DNA of 64,000 bases from Mycobacterium sp. 852014-50255_SCH5639931 (GTDB lineage Bacteria > Actinomycetota > Actinomycetes > Mycobacteriales > Mycobacteriaceae). Shown here piece after piece: positions 40,937 through 49,834 of this stretch. The notes under the pieces were generated by a model, which was given only the letters and a program-made list of their open reading frames with translations, did not search any database and had not been told where the DNA came from. The position numbers and the translations under genes are program-made. Numbering within the stretch: the stretch's first letter is position 1; the number at the start of each line of letters is the position of its first letter. The stretch is taken from assembly GCF_001665605.1 (NCBI RefSeq), contig NZ_LZSV01000004.1, forward strand, positions 124,001-188,000, given 5' to 3'.

Positions 40937-41938
40937 CTAGGACACCGCCGACTCGGCCAGCGCGATGGCTGCCGATCCGCGGGCGTTTTCGGCCACGCGG
41001 GTCTGCAGCAACGAGCGTAGGAGGTCTTGGTCGTGCTGAGCCGGCCGGGTCGAGTCGACGAACCGCTCGACGACTTCGACGAAGCGATCCGGGTCGTCTT
41101 TGAAAGGCATGTGCCCGGAGTTTTCGAAGATCTCTAAGCGTGACCCGGGCACCGCATCGTGGGCCACCCGGGCGTGGTCTACCGGGATCACGAAGTCGTC
41201 CTCACCCCAGATCACTTGCACCGGAATGGGTTGCGCGAGATAGCTTCGGTCCAGCATTGTGACGAATTGGCCGCGCCTGTCCACTACCGACCGCAAGGTG
41301 CGCGCGAACGCCGACAATGCGCGCGGGTCCCGGAAGCCTTCGAGCAGATTCACCACATCGGCGACGTCGTGCCCGAGGTTGGTGGGGCCCAGTACGGTAG
41401 CCATGGCCCGCCCGAACAGTCGGATCGCCGGCATCACGCCCGGCATGCGCAGCATCGCCAGGGCCTCGCTGCCCAACGGCATCGCCGCCAATCGCAAGGC
41501 CACGCTTACTTCCTGGGCGACGCCACCGCTGCTGACCAGCACGATGCGCTCTACCAGCTGCGGGTACTGATAGGCGAATTGCATTGCGACACCGCCACCG
41601 AACGAATGCCCGACCAGGGTGACACGGTCAATGTCAAGCGCGGCAAGTAGGTCACGCATGCCGTTCGCGAAGGCCGCCAATGAGTAGTCGGCGCGTGGTT
41701 TGTCCGATTCCCCGTGGCCCAGCAGGTCCGGTGCGATGACCGTGAACCGTCGCGCAAGTTTGGCGTGCACGGGCTCCCATGCCGTGGACTTGTCGCCGAC
41801 GCCGTGGATCAGCAACAGAGCCGGTCCCGACCCGGCGACCCGGAAGGCACGTCGGTAGCCGTGAATGGTGCGAAATTGCAGTGACGGAGCCTCGACGTCG
41901 CGTACCGGCCGCAGATGGGGCGATGGGTGGTGCCGCAT
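40937..41938 (-). CDS. Alpha/beta-hydrolase
   Basis: 333-residue hydrolase of the epoxide-hydrolase/lipase type. The oxyanion segment is LLIHGVGDKSTAW, the nucleophile elbow GHSFGG (Ser), the acid in WGEDDFVIP and the His in NSGHMPFKDDP. It lacks the two cap Tyr pattern I could confirm for epoxide hydrolases, so a carboxylesterase or lipase is equally likely. M. tuberculosis Rv2715 is the nearest protein I recall, and that gene lies elsewhere, so this location is a difference. It is downstream of zur on the same strand with a 138-bp gap. Confidence 0.85.
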   Translation of the reverse strand: MRHHPSPHLRPVRDVEAPSLQFRTIHGYRRAFRVAGSGPALLLIHGVGDKSTAWEPVHAKLARRFTVIAPDLLGHGESDKPRADYSLAAFANGMRDLLAALDIDRVTLVGHSFGGGVAMQFAYQYPQLVERIVLVSSGGVAQEVSVALRLAAMPLGSEALAMLRMPGVMPAIRLFGRAMATVLGPTNLGHDVADVVNLLEGFRDPRALSAFARTLRSVVDRRGQFVTMLDRSYLAQPIPVQVIWGEDDFVIPVDHARVAHDAVPGSRLEIFENSGHMPFKDDPDRFVEVVERFVDSTRPAQHDQDLLRSLLQTRVAENARGSAAIALAESAVS

Positions 41939-42000
41939 GGTGCTCTCACTTCCCTAGAGTTCTTGGTTGTCTCGGCCCGTGGGCCACTCATGGGTAGGAG

Positions 42001-42017
42001 CACGCGGCGGGCGCGTG
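42001..42017. terminator. Possible hairpin between zur and the hydrolase
   Basis: CACGCG and CGCGTG form a perfect 6-bp stem with a 5-base loop, 60 bp after the zur stop (minus strand). T-rich runs (tttttt) lie on its plus-strand side. It could attenuate read-through from smtB-zur into the hydrolase gene. Confidence 0.35.
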
Positions 42018-42076
42018 TTGGACACTTTTTTCAGAACTTTTTTCCGCCGTGCCGCGTTCGGACGGCTCGGGTCAAC

Positions 42077-42469
42077 CTAGGACCCGCACTGTGAACACGT
42101 GCCGAAGATCTCGATGGTGTGGCTGACGTCGGAATAGCCGTGTTTGGACGCGACTTGCGCCGCCCACTGTTCGACCTCGTGGTCGCCGACTTCGATGGTG
42201 GAACCGCAGCTGCGACAGACCAGATGGTGATGGTGGTGTTCGGAGCACCTGCGGTAGACCGACTCGCCGGTGTCGGTGCGCAGCGTGTCGACCATTCCCG
42301 CCGCCGCCATTGATTGCAGCGTCCGGTAGACGGTGGTCAGCCCGATGTTCTCGCCGCGGCGGCGCAGTTCGTCGTGCAACTCCTGCGCCGAGCGGAAGTC
42401 GTCGAGGGTGTCCATCAGCGTGGAGATCGCCGCCCGCTGACGGGTCGACCGGACACTCGCGCCTGTCAT
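42077..42469 (-). CDS. zur: Zinc uptake regulator Zur (FurB)
   Basis: 130-residue Fur-family repressor that senses zinc and represses zinc uptake and alternative ribosomal protein genes. The winged helix has TRQRAAISTLMDTLDDFRSAQELHDELRRRG and GLTTVYRTLQSMAAAG. The metal-binding part has EHHHHHLVCRSCG and CSQCG, the structural CxxC pair plus the His-rich sensory site. The sequence equals M. tuberculosis Rv2359 in kind. Its ATG overlaps the end of smtB by 4 bp, so the pair is one operon under SmtB control, as known in M. tuberculosis. Confidence 0.96.
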   Translation of the reverse strand: MTGASVRSTRQRAAISTLMDTLDDFRSAQELHDELRRRGENIGLTTVYRTLQSMAAAGMVDTLRTDTGESVYRRCSEHHHHHLVCRSCGSTIEVGDHEVEQWAAQVASKHGYSDVSHTIEIFGTCSQCGS

Positions 42470-42906
42470 TGTGTGTCCTCGCTCGCGTGGGCGACCGCGT
42501 CCACCACGATGTGCGCCAGGTGATGGTCGGCAAGCCGGTAGAGCACCTCGCGGCCGGATCGCTCCCCGGCGACGACGCCGGCGGCCTTCAGGATCTTCAG
42601 GTGCTGGCTGACCAGTGGCTGCGGCACGCCGAGCGCGTCGACCAGCTCGTGCACGCAGCGCTGGGATTCACGCAATTGCAGCACGATGGCGATCCGCACC
42701 GGGGCGGCCAGCGCGCGCAGCAGCTCACCGGCCGCGTCGAGAATCTCGCGCGGCGGCGGGACGGGGTAATCGGCCGGCGCGTGTCCGCCGGGCCCGGTTT
42801 CGCCGTGCTCGTGGGCAACCACGCTCATCGCCGGTCCCACGTCACCATCGGCGGTGGCCGGCAGCGAGGAAGGCGGGGATGGGGACATCGACATGGAGAG
42901 AGTCAT
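42466..42906 (-). CDS. smtB: ArsR/SmtB-family zinc-responsive repressor SmtB
   Basis: 146 residues from ATG 42906. The winged helix has ILDAAGELLRALAAPVRIAIVLQLRESQRCVHELVDAL with recognition helix PQPLVSQHLKILKAAG, and the C-terminal alpha-5 metal site has DHHLAHIVVDAVAH. It represses its own operon with zur and dissociates on zinc. The start is uncertain: ATGs at 42906, 42894 and 42888 all fit after GAGGTG. The Ser/Pro-rich N terminus (SMSMSPSPPSSLP) is poorly conserved with M. tuberculosis Rv2358 (about 135 residues). It is divergent from glyS. Confidence 0.92.
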   Translation of the reverse strand: MTLSMSMSPSPPSSLPATADGDVGPAMSVVAHEHGETGPGGHAPADYPVPPPREILDAAGELLRALAAPVRIAIVLQLRESQRCVHELVDALGVPQPLVSQHLKILKAAGVVAGERSGREVLYRLADHHLAHIVVDAVAHASEDTQ

Positions 42907-42966
42907 CACCTCGAGAAGGGCCAGGTAGCGGGGAGGGACGCCGTGAGGCGGTCGACTTCCACTGTC

Positions 42967-42986
42967 ACATGCATGATGACGCATGT
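42967..42986. promoter_or_regulatory. Candidate SmtB operator between smtB and glyS
   Basis: ACATGC and GCATGT form an inverted repeat with an 8-bp centre (42967-42986), embedded in TGTCACATGC...GCATGTCA. It lies 61 bp from the smtB start in the divergent region, where ArsR/SmtB repressors normally bind AT-rich imperfect palindromes. Motif-based only. Confidence 0.45.
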
Positions 42987-43075
42987 CAAAGACCGCGGGG
43001 CCGATCGTTACGATGACGAATGCTCTGCGCACGGCGGTCGAGCGCCGCTCGTGCCCGTTCAAACCCGGAAAGGGA

Positions 43076-44473
43076 GTGCACCACCCCGTGGCGTCCGTCA
43101 TCGACACCGTAGTGAACCTGGCCAAACGTCGCGGCTTCGTCTTTCCTTCGGGAGAGATTTACGGCGGCACCCGGTCGGCGTGGGACTACGGCCCGCTGGG
43201 AGTGGAACTCAAGGAGAACATCAAGCGGCAGTGGTGGCGATCGGTGGTCACCGGACGCGACGACGTCGTGGGCATCGATTCGTCGATCATCCTGCCGCGG
43301 CAGGTCTGGGTAGCCTCCGGCCACGTCGAGGTTTTCCACGACCCACTGGTCGAGTGCCTGAACTGCCATCACCGGCATCGCCAGGACCACATGCAGGAGG
43401 CTTACGCGGCGAAGAAGGGAATCGACGACCCCGACTCGGTGCCGATGACGGAGATCGTCTGCCCGGATTGCGGAACCAAGGGCCAGTGGACGGAGCCGCG
43501 CGAGTTCAACATGATGCTCAAGACGCACCTCGGGCCGATCGAGACCGAGGAGGGCTTGCACTATCTGCGTCCGGAGACCGCGCAGGGCATCTTCGTCAAC
43601 TTCGCCAACGTCGTCACTACCGCGCGCAAGAAGCCGCCGTTCGGTATCGGCCAGATCGGCAAGAGTTTCCGCAATGAGATCACGCCGGGCAACTTCATTT
43701 TCCGAACCCGCGAGTTCGAGCAGATGGAAATGGAATTCTTCGTGGAGCCGTCGACCGCGAAGGAATGGCACCAGTATTGGATCGACACCCGCCTGCAGTG
43801 GTATCTCGAGCTGGGTATCGACCCGGAGAATCTGCGGTTATTCGAACACCCCGCCGAGAAGCTTTCGCACTACTCCGACCGGACCGTCGACATCGAGTAC
43901 AAGTTCGGCTTCGCGGGCAACCCGTGGGGCGAACTGGAGGGCGTCGCCAACCGGACCGACTTCGACTTGTCCACGCACGCAAAACATTCCGGCGCCGACC
44001 TGTCGTACTACGACCAGGGCACCGATACCCGGTACATCCCATATGTCATCGAACCGGCGGCCGGGCTCACGCGGTCCTTCATGGCGTTTCTGATCGACGC
44101 CTACACCGAGGACCAGGCACCCAACGCCAAGGGTGTGATGGAGAAGCGCACGCTGCTCCGGCTGGATCCGCGGTTGGCCCCGGTCAAGGCCGCGGTGCTG
44201 CCGCTGTCCCGGCACGCCGACTTGAGTCCCAAGGCTCGGGACCTGGCCGCCGAATTGCGCACGTGCTGGAACATCGATTTCGACGACGCCGGCGCGATCG
44301 GGCGCCGCTACCGGCGCCAGGACGAGGTGGGGACGCCGTTCTGTGTGACGGTGGATTTCGACTCCCTCGAAGACAACGCCGTCACGGTGCGCCGGCGCGA
44401 TGACATGACACAGGAGCGCGTCGCGATGAACGCCGTCGCGGACTACTTGGCGGCGCGGCTCAAGGGTTGCTGA
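43076..44473 (+). CDS. glyS: Glycyl-tRNA synthetase (with a four-Cys insertion)
   Basis: 465-residue class II synthetase of the homodimeric (eukaryote-like) type, charging tRNA-Gly. Class II motifs: [20 protein letters not shown], motif 2 in [25 protein letters not shown] and motif 3 in [14 protein letters not shown]. An insertion carries C94-x2-C97 and C129-x2-C132, a zinc-ribbon-like site. I remember the M. tuberculosis GlyS here as lacking these cysteines. The start is GTG 43076 by comparison with M. tuberculosis (MHHPVA). GTG 43088 has better spacing from AGGGAG. It is divergent from the zinc regulators. Confidence 0.95.
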   Translation: MHHPVASVIDTVVNLAKRRGFVFPSGEIYGGTRSAWDYGPLGVELKENIKRQWWRSVVTGRDDVVGIDSSIILPRQVWVASGHVEVFHDPLVECLNCHHRHRQDHMQEAYAAKKGIDDPDSVPMTEIVCPDCGTKGQWTEPREFNMMLKTHLGPIETEEGLHYLRPETAQGIFVNFANVVTTARKKPPFGIGQIGKSFRNEITPGNFIFRTREFEQMEMEFFVEPSTAKEWHQYWIDTRLQWYLELGIDPENLRLFEHPAEKLSHYSDRTVDIEYKFGFAGNPWGELEGVANRTDFDLSTHAKHSGADLSYYDQGTDTRYIPYVIEPAAGLTRSFMAFLIDAYTEDQAPNAKGVMEKRTLLRLDPRLAPVKAAVLPLSRHADLSPKARDLAAELRTCWNIDFDDAGAIGRRYRRQDEVGTPFCVTVDFDSLEDNAVTVRRRDDMTQERVAMNAVADYLAARLKGC

Positions 44474-44493
44474 CCGGCGCTGGCACCGCCGGT
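44473..44493 (+). terminator. Hairpin terminator after glyS
   Basis: ACCGGCG and CGCCGGT, a perfect 7-bp stem with a 7-base loop, beginning at the last base of the glyS stop codon. No T-run. Confidence 0.5.
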
Positions 44494-44695
44494 TCCGGAA
44501 CTCCCGCCTTGCCTGTTGACCGGCATGGACACGCCGCCGCCACGTAATTAAACGTTTCGTAAAAAACCGTATTTGGGTAGCCGATTGGCTTAGGCTCGAT
44601 CCGAATGTTGCTCACGTGTCTAGTCGCCGGGGGTGGGTGTCGGTTCGTGTGGGTGTAGGTGTCGTTGACTCGGTAGTCGGTGGGTTAGGGATGCG

Positions 44696-45889
44696 ATGAT
44701 TCCAGCTTTTATGCTGTTCCCCCCCGAGATCAACTCTGCCCTGATGTATGGGGGCGCCGGCCCTGGCCCACTGTTGACGGCGGCCTCGGCCTGGGAAGCA
44801 CTGGCGGCGGACTTGGCGGCTGCGGCGGCGTCGTTCGAGTCGGTTGTGACGGGAGTGGCTGCCGGCCCCTGGATGGGCCCGTCGTCGGTCGCGATGGTGG
44901 CGGCGGCGACGCCGTACCTGCAGTGGCTGATGTCGGCCGCCGGGCAAGCCGAGTTGGCGGCGGCCCAGGCGACGGCGGCGGCGGGGGCCTATGAGGCGGC
45001 GTTCATGGCGACGGTGCCCACCCCGGAGGTGCTCGAGAATCGCCTCCGGCTGCTCATGCTGATCGCCACGAACTTCCTCGGTCAGAACACCCCGGCGATC
45101 GCGATGACCGAAATCGAGTACATGGAGATGTGGGCCCAGGACGTGGCCGCGATGGTGGGCTATCACATCGGGGCGCAGACGGTGGCGGCGACGCTGCCGG
45201 CGTTCAGCGCCCCGCCGGTAGCCCTGGGTGGACTGGCGGGGCTGGTGACGGCGCCGCTGGACTTCGTGTCCCAGGCTTTCGGAGCGTTCTCGTCGCTGGG
45301 GGCCGGCTTTGTTTCGCAGCTGCAGGCGGTGCTCGGGGCGTTCTTCCCCGGCCTCTCGTTACTCTCATCGATGCCGGTCACGACGATGACCGCCCTGGCA
45401 CCGATTGGGATGTACCCCGCGACCGCGCTGATGTCCCCGATGATGGTGCTGGCCCAAAACGTCGGGCCGGCGGCACCCTCGATGGCCGGTGTCACCACCG
45501 TGGCCGGGCAGGCCCCGCTCGCCACCGGCGGCCTGCAGGCGCCGCAATCGCTCGGTGGGCTGGGCGTCGCCACGGCCGGGTTGGGCACCGCGCGGTTCGT
45601 GGGAGCGATTACGGTGCCTCCGACCTGGCAGGGGTCGATGCCGGTGCCGGCGGTCCTGACGAGTCTCGCGGTGCCGGCGCTGGGCACCCAACTACCGACC
45701 CCGATCGCGACGGGCGGATCGTCCCCCACGTCGGCCGCACCCGCCGGTTCCACCCCGGCCATGGCCATGGCGATGGACGATCGGGACGCCGACAAAGACA
45801 AGACCGACCGGAGGGGTCGCCGCGGCGGCGAGAACCCGCACGTGGTGCAGCCGCGGCCCAAGGTGGTGCCGCGGACCAAGGGCGGATAG
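44696..45889 (+). CDS. PPE-family protein
   Basis: 397 residues. The N-terminal PPE domain (about 1-180) begins FMLFPPEINSALMYGGAGPGPLL with the Pro-Pro-Glu motif at 9-11, WMGPSS carrying the conserved Trp-Gly, and many Ala-rich helices. PPE proteins pair with PE partners and are exported by type VII (ESX) systems. The C-terminal half is Ala/Gly/Pro-rich with GAITVPPTW, a variant of the GxxSVPxxW motif of the PPE-SVP group. The end is charged (DDRDADKDKTDRRGRRGG). No PE gene is adjacent. M. tuberculosis has PPE40 in this position next to glyS. Start ATG 44696. ATG 44711 (MLFPPE) is possible. Confidence 0.93.
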   Translation: MIPAFMLFPPEINSALMYGGAGPGPLLTAASAWEALAADLAAAAASFESVVTGVAAGPWMGPSSVAMVAAATPYLQWLMSAAGQAELAAAQATAAAGAYEAAFMATVPTPEVLENRLRLLMLIATNFLGQNTPAIAMTEIEYMEMWAQDVAAMVGYHIGAQTVAATLPAFSAPPVALGGLAGLVTAPLDFVSQAFGAFSSLGAGFVSQLQAVLGAFFPGLSLLSSMPVTTMTALAPIGMYPATALMSPMMVLAQNVGPAAPSMAGVTTVAGQAPLATGGLQAPQSLGGLGVATAGLGTARFVGAITVPPTWQGSMPVPAVLTSLAVPALGTQLPTPIATGGSSPTSAAPAGSTPAMAMAMDDRDADKDKTDRRGRRGGENPHVVQPRPKVVPRTKGG

Positions 45890-46075
45890 CGGGGAGCCGC
45901 CGCCGTTCGCAGGCGCTGAGCCCGCTCGCCGGCTCCGGCTTGGGCGTCGGGGATGCCTGCGGAAGCAAATCCACGTTTTTTCGGGTAATTGTCTGAAGTT
46001 TGGCTTACGATGTGCCTGCTTGCTGTTATTAGGTTCGGCCACAGCATCCGAAAGTCGGCTGTGGAAGGAGGCAAC

Positions 46076-46390
46076 ATGCTTTTGCCTCTTGGTCCGCCGT
46101 TACCAGATGACTCGGTGTCGGCGGTTCGGGGTGAGTCGGGGATGCTCGGTGGCCTGTCGGTTCCACTCGTTTGGGGTGTGGTCGTGCCGCCGGATGACTA
46201 CGACCATTGGGCCCCGAAGCCGGAAGTGAGTGTCGATCCCGGCGAACCGGCGGCCGATGTCCCCGCCCCGGCCGCGGTCGGTGACGCCAAAGAATGGAAC
46301 GAGTGGCAGCGGTGGGAAGGCGAAGCCGAACCCCACTTCGACGTACCGCGCAGCGGAGGCGTGATTCCGCATTCACCGGCCGCCGGTTGA
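46076..46390 (+). CDS. Small acidic Pro-rich protein of unknown function
   Basis: 104 residues, not recognised. A very good ribosome site (AAGGAGG at 46065-46071) precedes ATG 46076. The sequence is acidic and Pro-rich: LPLGPPLPDDS, a hydrophobic patch GGLSVPLVWGVVVPPDDYDHW, then EPAADVPAPAA and a Trp-rich KEWNEWQRWEGEAEPHFDVP. No signal peptide or clear membrane helix is seen. It lies 186 bp downstream of the PPE gene on the same strand and ends convergent to the TPM gene. It may have its own promoter. Codon use matches the neighbours, which supports a real gene. Confidence 0.7.
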   Translation: MLLPLGPPLPDDSVSAVRGESGMLGGLSVPLVWGVVVPPDDYDHWAPKPEVSVDPGEPAADVPAPAAVGDAKEWNEWQRWEGEAEPHFDVPRSGGVIPHSPAAG

Positions 46391-46414
46391 CCGCCGCGTT
46401 CTAGGGCGAGCGGC

Positions 46415-48391
46415 TCAGAATCGGCCGCCGCCGCCCATGAAGCCGCCGCCGGAGGATCCCCCCGAAGACCCGCCGAACGATGTGGGACTCCAGCCGCCGA
46501 AGCCGCCCCGCATGCCCCCACTGAGCAGGTTGCCGATGATGATGCCGCCCAGCATTGCCCCCATGTCGCTGCCCCCGCGCCGCGTGTAGGCGCGCTGAAT
46601 CGCTTGCACATCGGCATTGGCTAACGACTGCGCCTGGGCGGCCAGCGTCGACGCCGCGTTGGCGTGGGAAATCGCCTCGGTCGGGTTCGTCGCCCTCTTG
46701 TCCCGCGCGGCTTGCAGGTGCCGGGTGGCTTCAGCCAGCCGGGTGCGGGCCTCCGGGCCGATGCTGCCGCGACGCGTGTCGATGTAGTCGGAGGCCGCGC
46801 GCACCCGTGACTCGGCGGTGAACAACGCCTGCTCCAATGACCGGTTGAGCTGCTCGGCGGTGGCCCGCTCCTGCGCCAGGGTGACCAGCAGCCCGTTGAG
46901 GTCGGCATCCGCTTTGGCTAACTGGGCGAACGCGCCGAGCGGGTCGGTGGAGCCGCCGGCACGCGCGCCGTCGACGGCCCGCGTGGCCGCATCGCGCGCC
47001 GCGCGCAGATCGCCGGTGTGAGCGGTTGTCTCCGCTCTCTGCAGGAGATCGCCCGCCCGTTTGATGTCGGCCTCAATGTCGGCCATGGCAGACGGCAGCC
47101 GGTCGATGGCATGCTGGATGTCGGTGGCCGCGTTGTCCACCGAGTCGAGTAGCGCCCGCGCCTGCCCGAGCGCGGACTCCGCGGCGCGGAACGCGTCCAC
47201 CAAGCCGGCCTGCCGGCCGCTGACGGCTTCGGCAGCCAAATCCCGGGCGGTGCCGATGTTGCGGTCGGCGAACGCCAGCCGCTCCTTGGCGGCCGAGACA
47301 TTGCCAGATACGGAAGTCAGTGCGGTGGCGTCGAATTGGTCGTGCAGTTCGGCCAGCCGCTGCTCTGACGGCGCTATCCGGGAGGTGAGCTCAACGTATT
47401 GCTGGGTGAGCGCGTCGAGCCGCGACGGGGCGTTGATCACCAGATCGCGCAGGTTCTCGAACGCCTCGGTCTGCGACTCCAGTTCCGCATCGGCGCGTGC
47501 CGCAGACATGACGACCCGGGTGAGCAACTCGCGGCGCTGGTCGGGCGTCTCCGGTGTGCTGTCGTCCAGTTGCTGTCGTACCGTGAACGCTTGGGCCAGA
47601 GCGGCTTTCGCGTTGGTCACGGCTTGGGTGAAGGGTTGGGTCCGCTCTTCACCGAACTCGGCGATCGCCAGGTCGAGTTCGTTGGAGCTGGTTCGCACGG
47701 CGTTGTCGACGTCCACCACGAGTACGCGCGACAGGTCGTCGAGGGCCTGCAGCGGCACGGCGGCCAGCGCTTGGGAGTCGGTGGGGTCGACCCGTCGGGC
47801 CGCGGCCAATTCGGCCGCGCGCCGGCGCCGACCGCGATAGCGCATGACCAACAGCAAGGCCGCTACCGCGACGAGAATGATCGCGAGCGTGACCAGCAGG
47901 GCCACCCGGCCCGACGAACCCGGTGACGTGTTGAGCCCGTTGGCCGCCGCGACCGCGGCGCCGCTCCAGTCGCCGTTGTGCAAGGCGGGCTCGATCTTGT
48001 TGTGCCGCAAGTCATCGACCTGGCGGGCGTTGACGCTCTTGACGGTGGACGGCACCAGGAAGGCGTAGGCACGGCCGGCGGTGGCGACGGCCAGCAGGGC
48101 GTCATAGTCACCCAGATCGCTGGTACGCACCGTGCGCTGCGCCCAGTTCGCCGGGCTCTGGCCGGAAAAGTCGTCGACGTAGACCACCCACAGCCGGATG
48201 TGGCGATCCGTGTACAGCTTGCGCACCGCCGAGGTGACCGCCGCACGGCCGGATTCCGACAGGGCACCCGCATTGTCGGTGACGTAATCCGCCAGCCGGA
48301 ACGGGGGTTGCGCGCCGGCCCCGGGTGCCACCAGCAGTCCGCCGCTGAAAGCAATTGCGAGGATGACACCTAGCAGCCGGGCAGTGCGCAT
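46415..48391 (-). CDS. TPM-domain membrane protein (Rv2345-like)
   Basis: 658 residues. A signal peptide (LLGVILAIAFSGGLLVAPGAGA) leads into an extracytoplasmic TPM domain (about 30-150: LADYVTDNAGALSESGRAAV...WVVYVDDFSGQSP...VATAGRAYAFLVP). A membrane helix follows (VALLVTLAIILVAVAALLLVM), then RYRGRRRR and a long cytoplasmic alpha-helical, probably coiled-coil region (about 195-600). The C-terminal tail is Gly/Ser-rich (GGSSGGSSGGGFMGGGGRF). M. tuberculosis Rv2345 has the same layout and position. TPM domains occur in phosphatase-like and photosystem-repair proteins. The role in mycobacteria is unknown, though the helices suggest an envelope scaffold. Confidence 0.88.
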   Translation of the reverse strand: MRTARLLGVILAIAFSGGLLVAPGAGAQPPFRLADYVTDNAGALSESGRAAVTSAVRKLYTDRHIRLWVVYVDDFSGQSPANWAQRTVRTSDLGDYDALLAVATAGRAYAFLVPSTVKSVNARQVDDLRHNKIEPALHNGDWSGAAVAAANGLNTSPGSSGRVALLVTLAIILVAVAALLLVMRYRGRRRRAAELAAARRVDPTDSQALAAVPLQALDDLSRVLVVDVDNAVRTSSNELDLAIAEFGEERTQPFTQAVTNAKAALAQAFTVRQQLDDSTPETPDQRRELLTRVVMSAARADAELESQTEAFENLRDLVINAPSRLDALTQQYVELTSRIAPSEQRLAELHDQFDATALTSVSGNVSAAKERLAFADRNIGTARDLAAEAVSGRQAGLVDAFRAAESALGQARALLDSVDNAATDIQHAIDRLPSAMADIEADIKRAGDLLQRAETTAHTGDLRAARDAATRAVDGARAGGSTDPLGAFAQLAKADADLNGLLVTLAQERATAEQLNRSLEQALFTAESRVRAASDYIDTRRGSIGPEARTRLAEATRHLQAARDKRATNPTEAISHANAASTLAAQAQSLANADVQAIQRAYTRRGGSDMGAMLGGIIIGNLLSGGMRGGFGGWSPTSFGGSSGGSSGGGFMGGGGRF

Positions 48392-48498
48392 GACGTCAAT
48401 CTAGCCCCGCGGCGACGCGGGCAAAGAGCCGTGCGACGGAGCGGTCCGCCGTCCCGCGTTCCCTGGCAGACTGTGCTGCGGTGACTAAGAAGGCGGAC

Positions 48499-49770
48499 AT
48501 GAATCGGCAAGACCCCTACGACGACTTCGACCGTCAACGGCGGGTACGCGAAGCGCCGAAGACTGCCGGCCTACCGGGTACGGAAGGTCAGCACCGCACC
48601 GACTTCGCCCGGGACCGGGCCCGGGTACTGCACAGCGCCGCGCTGCGCCGGCTTGCCGACAAGACCCAGGTCGTCGGGCCCCGCGAAGGTGACACCCCAC
48701 GCACCCGGCTGACGCACTCGCTGGAGGTCGCCCAGATCGGGCGGGGGATGGCGGTCGGCTTGGGTTGCGACCTCGACCTGGTCGAGCTGGCCGGCCTGGC
48801 CCACGATATCGGCCACCCCCCGTACGGCCACAACGGCGAGCGCGCCCTGGATGAGTTCGCCGCCGACTACGGCGGTTTCGAGGGGAATGCGCAAAACTTC
48901 CGCATCCTGACCAGCCTCGAGCCCAAAGTGCTTGACGAGCAAGGCAATAGCGCGGGGCTCAACCTGACCCGCGCCTCCCTGGACGCGGTCACCAAGTATC
49001 CGTGGTACCGCGGCAGAGGGCTGGGTCAAGAGAGAAGGAAGTTCGGGTTCTACGACGAGGACCGCGAGCCGGCGGCCTGGGTTCGCGCCCGCGCGCCGGA
49101 GGGCCGGATGTGCCTGGAAGCGCAGGTGATGGACTGGGCCGACGATATCGCCTATTCGGTCCACGACGTCGAGGACGGCGTCGTCTCTCAGCGCATCGAC
49201 CTGCGCGTGCTCGCCGACGACGACGAGGCGGCCGCCCTGGCCAAACTGGGCGAGAGCGAATTCTCCCGGGTGAGCGCCGACGACTTCATGGCGGCCGCCC
49301 GGCGGCTCTCCGGGCTGCCGGTGGTCGCCGCCGTCGGCAAGTACGACGCCACGCTGGCCGCGGCGGTCGCGCTCAAGCGACTCACCAGTGAATTGGTCGG
49401 CCGGTTCGCCTCGGCCGCCGTTGCCACCACGCGCGCCGCGGCCGGGCCAGGGCCGCTGGTCCGCTACCGGGCCGACCTGCTGGTGCCCGACCTGGTGCGC
49501 GCGGAGGTCGCCCTGCTGAAAATCCTGGCGCTGCAATTCATCATGTCCGATCCGAGACATCTCAACACCCAGGGCCTGCAGCGTGAACGGATCCACCGGG
49601 TGGCGCGGTGGCTCTACTCCGGGGCACCCCAGACACTCGACCCGGTCTTCGCCGCGGCGTTCACCACCGCGGCCGACGACCGCGCCCGGCTACGTGTCGT
49701 CGTCGATCAGATCGCCTCATATACCGAGGGCCGGCTGGAACGTATCGACGCGCGTCAGGCCACCGGTTAG
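48499..49770 (+). CDS. dgt: Deoxyguanosinetriphosphate triphosphohydrolase-like protein
   Basis: 423-residue HD-domain dNTPase that releases tripolyphosphate from dGTP and related nucleotides. The HD metal site is complete: His in [10 protein letters not shown], His-Asp in [15 protein letters not shown] and a later Asp in [13 protein letters not shown]. The N terminus has the family's [30 protein letters not shown] 48499 is preferred for its AAGAAGGCGG site. A GTG at 48481 would add six residues. It is divergent from the TPM gene and followed by the SodC-like gene. Confidence 0.93.
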   Translation: MNRQDPYDDFDRQRRVREAPKTAGLPGTEGQHRTDFARDRARVLHSAALRRLADKTQVVGPREGDTPRTRLTHSLEVAQIGRGMAVGLGCDLDLVELAGLAHDIGHPPYGHNGERALDEFAADYGGFEGNAQNFRILTSLEPKVLDEQGNSAGLNLTRASLDAVTKYPWYRGRGLGQERRKFGFYDEDREPAAWVRARAPEGRMCLEAQVMDWADDIAYSVHDVEDGVVSQRIDLRVLADDDEAAALAKLGESEFSRVSADDFMAAARRLSGLPVVAAVGKYDATLAAAVALKRLTSELVGRFASAAVATTRAAAGPGPLVRYRADLLVPDLVRAEVALLKILALQFIMSDPRHLNTQGLQRERIHRVARWLYSGAPQTLDPVFAAAFTTAADDRARLRVVVDQIASYTEGRLERIDARQATG

Positions 49771-49821
49771 CCGCTACTCGGCCGCAGGTCATCCCACGGC
49801 AGCCCCCTCGTCGCCGCGGGC

Positions 49822-49827
49822 TAGGCT
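49822..49827 (+). promoter_or_regulatory. -10 element giving a probable leaderless sodC-like mRNA
   Basis: TAGGCT ends 7 bp before the ATG at 49835, and no ribosome site is present. TANNNT at this distance is the mycobacterial pattern for transcripts that start at the initiation codon. Confidence 0.5.
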
Positions 49828-49834
49828 GCCCGAC

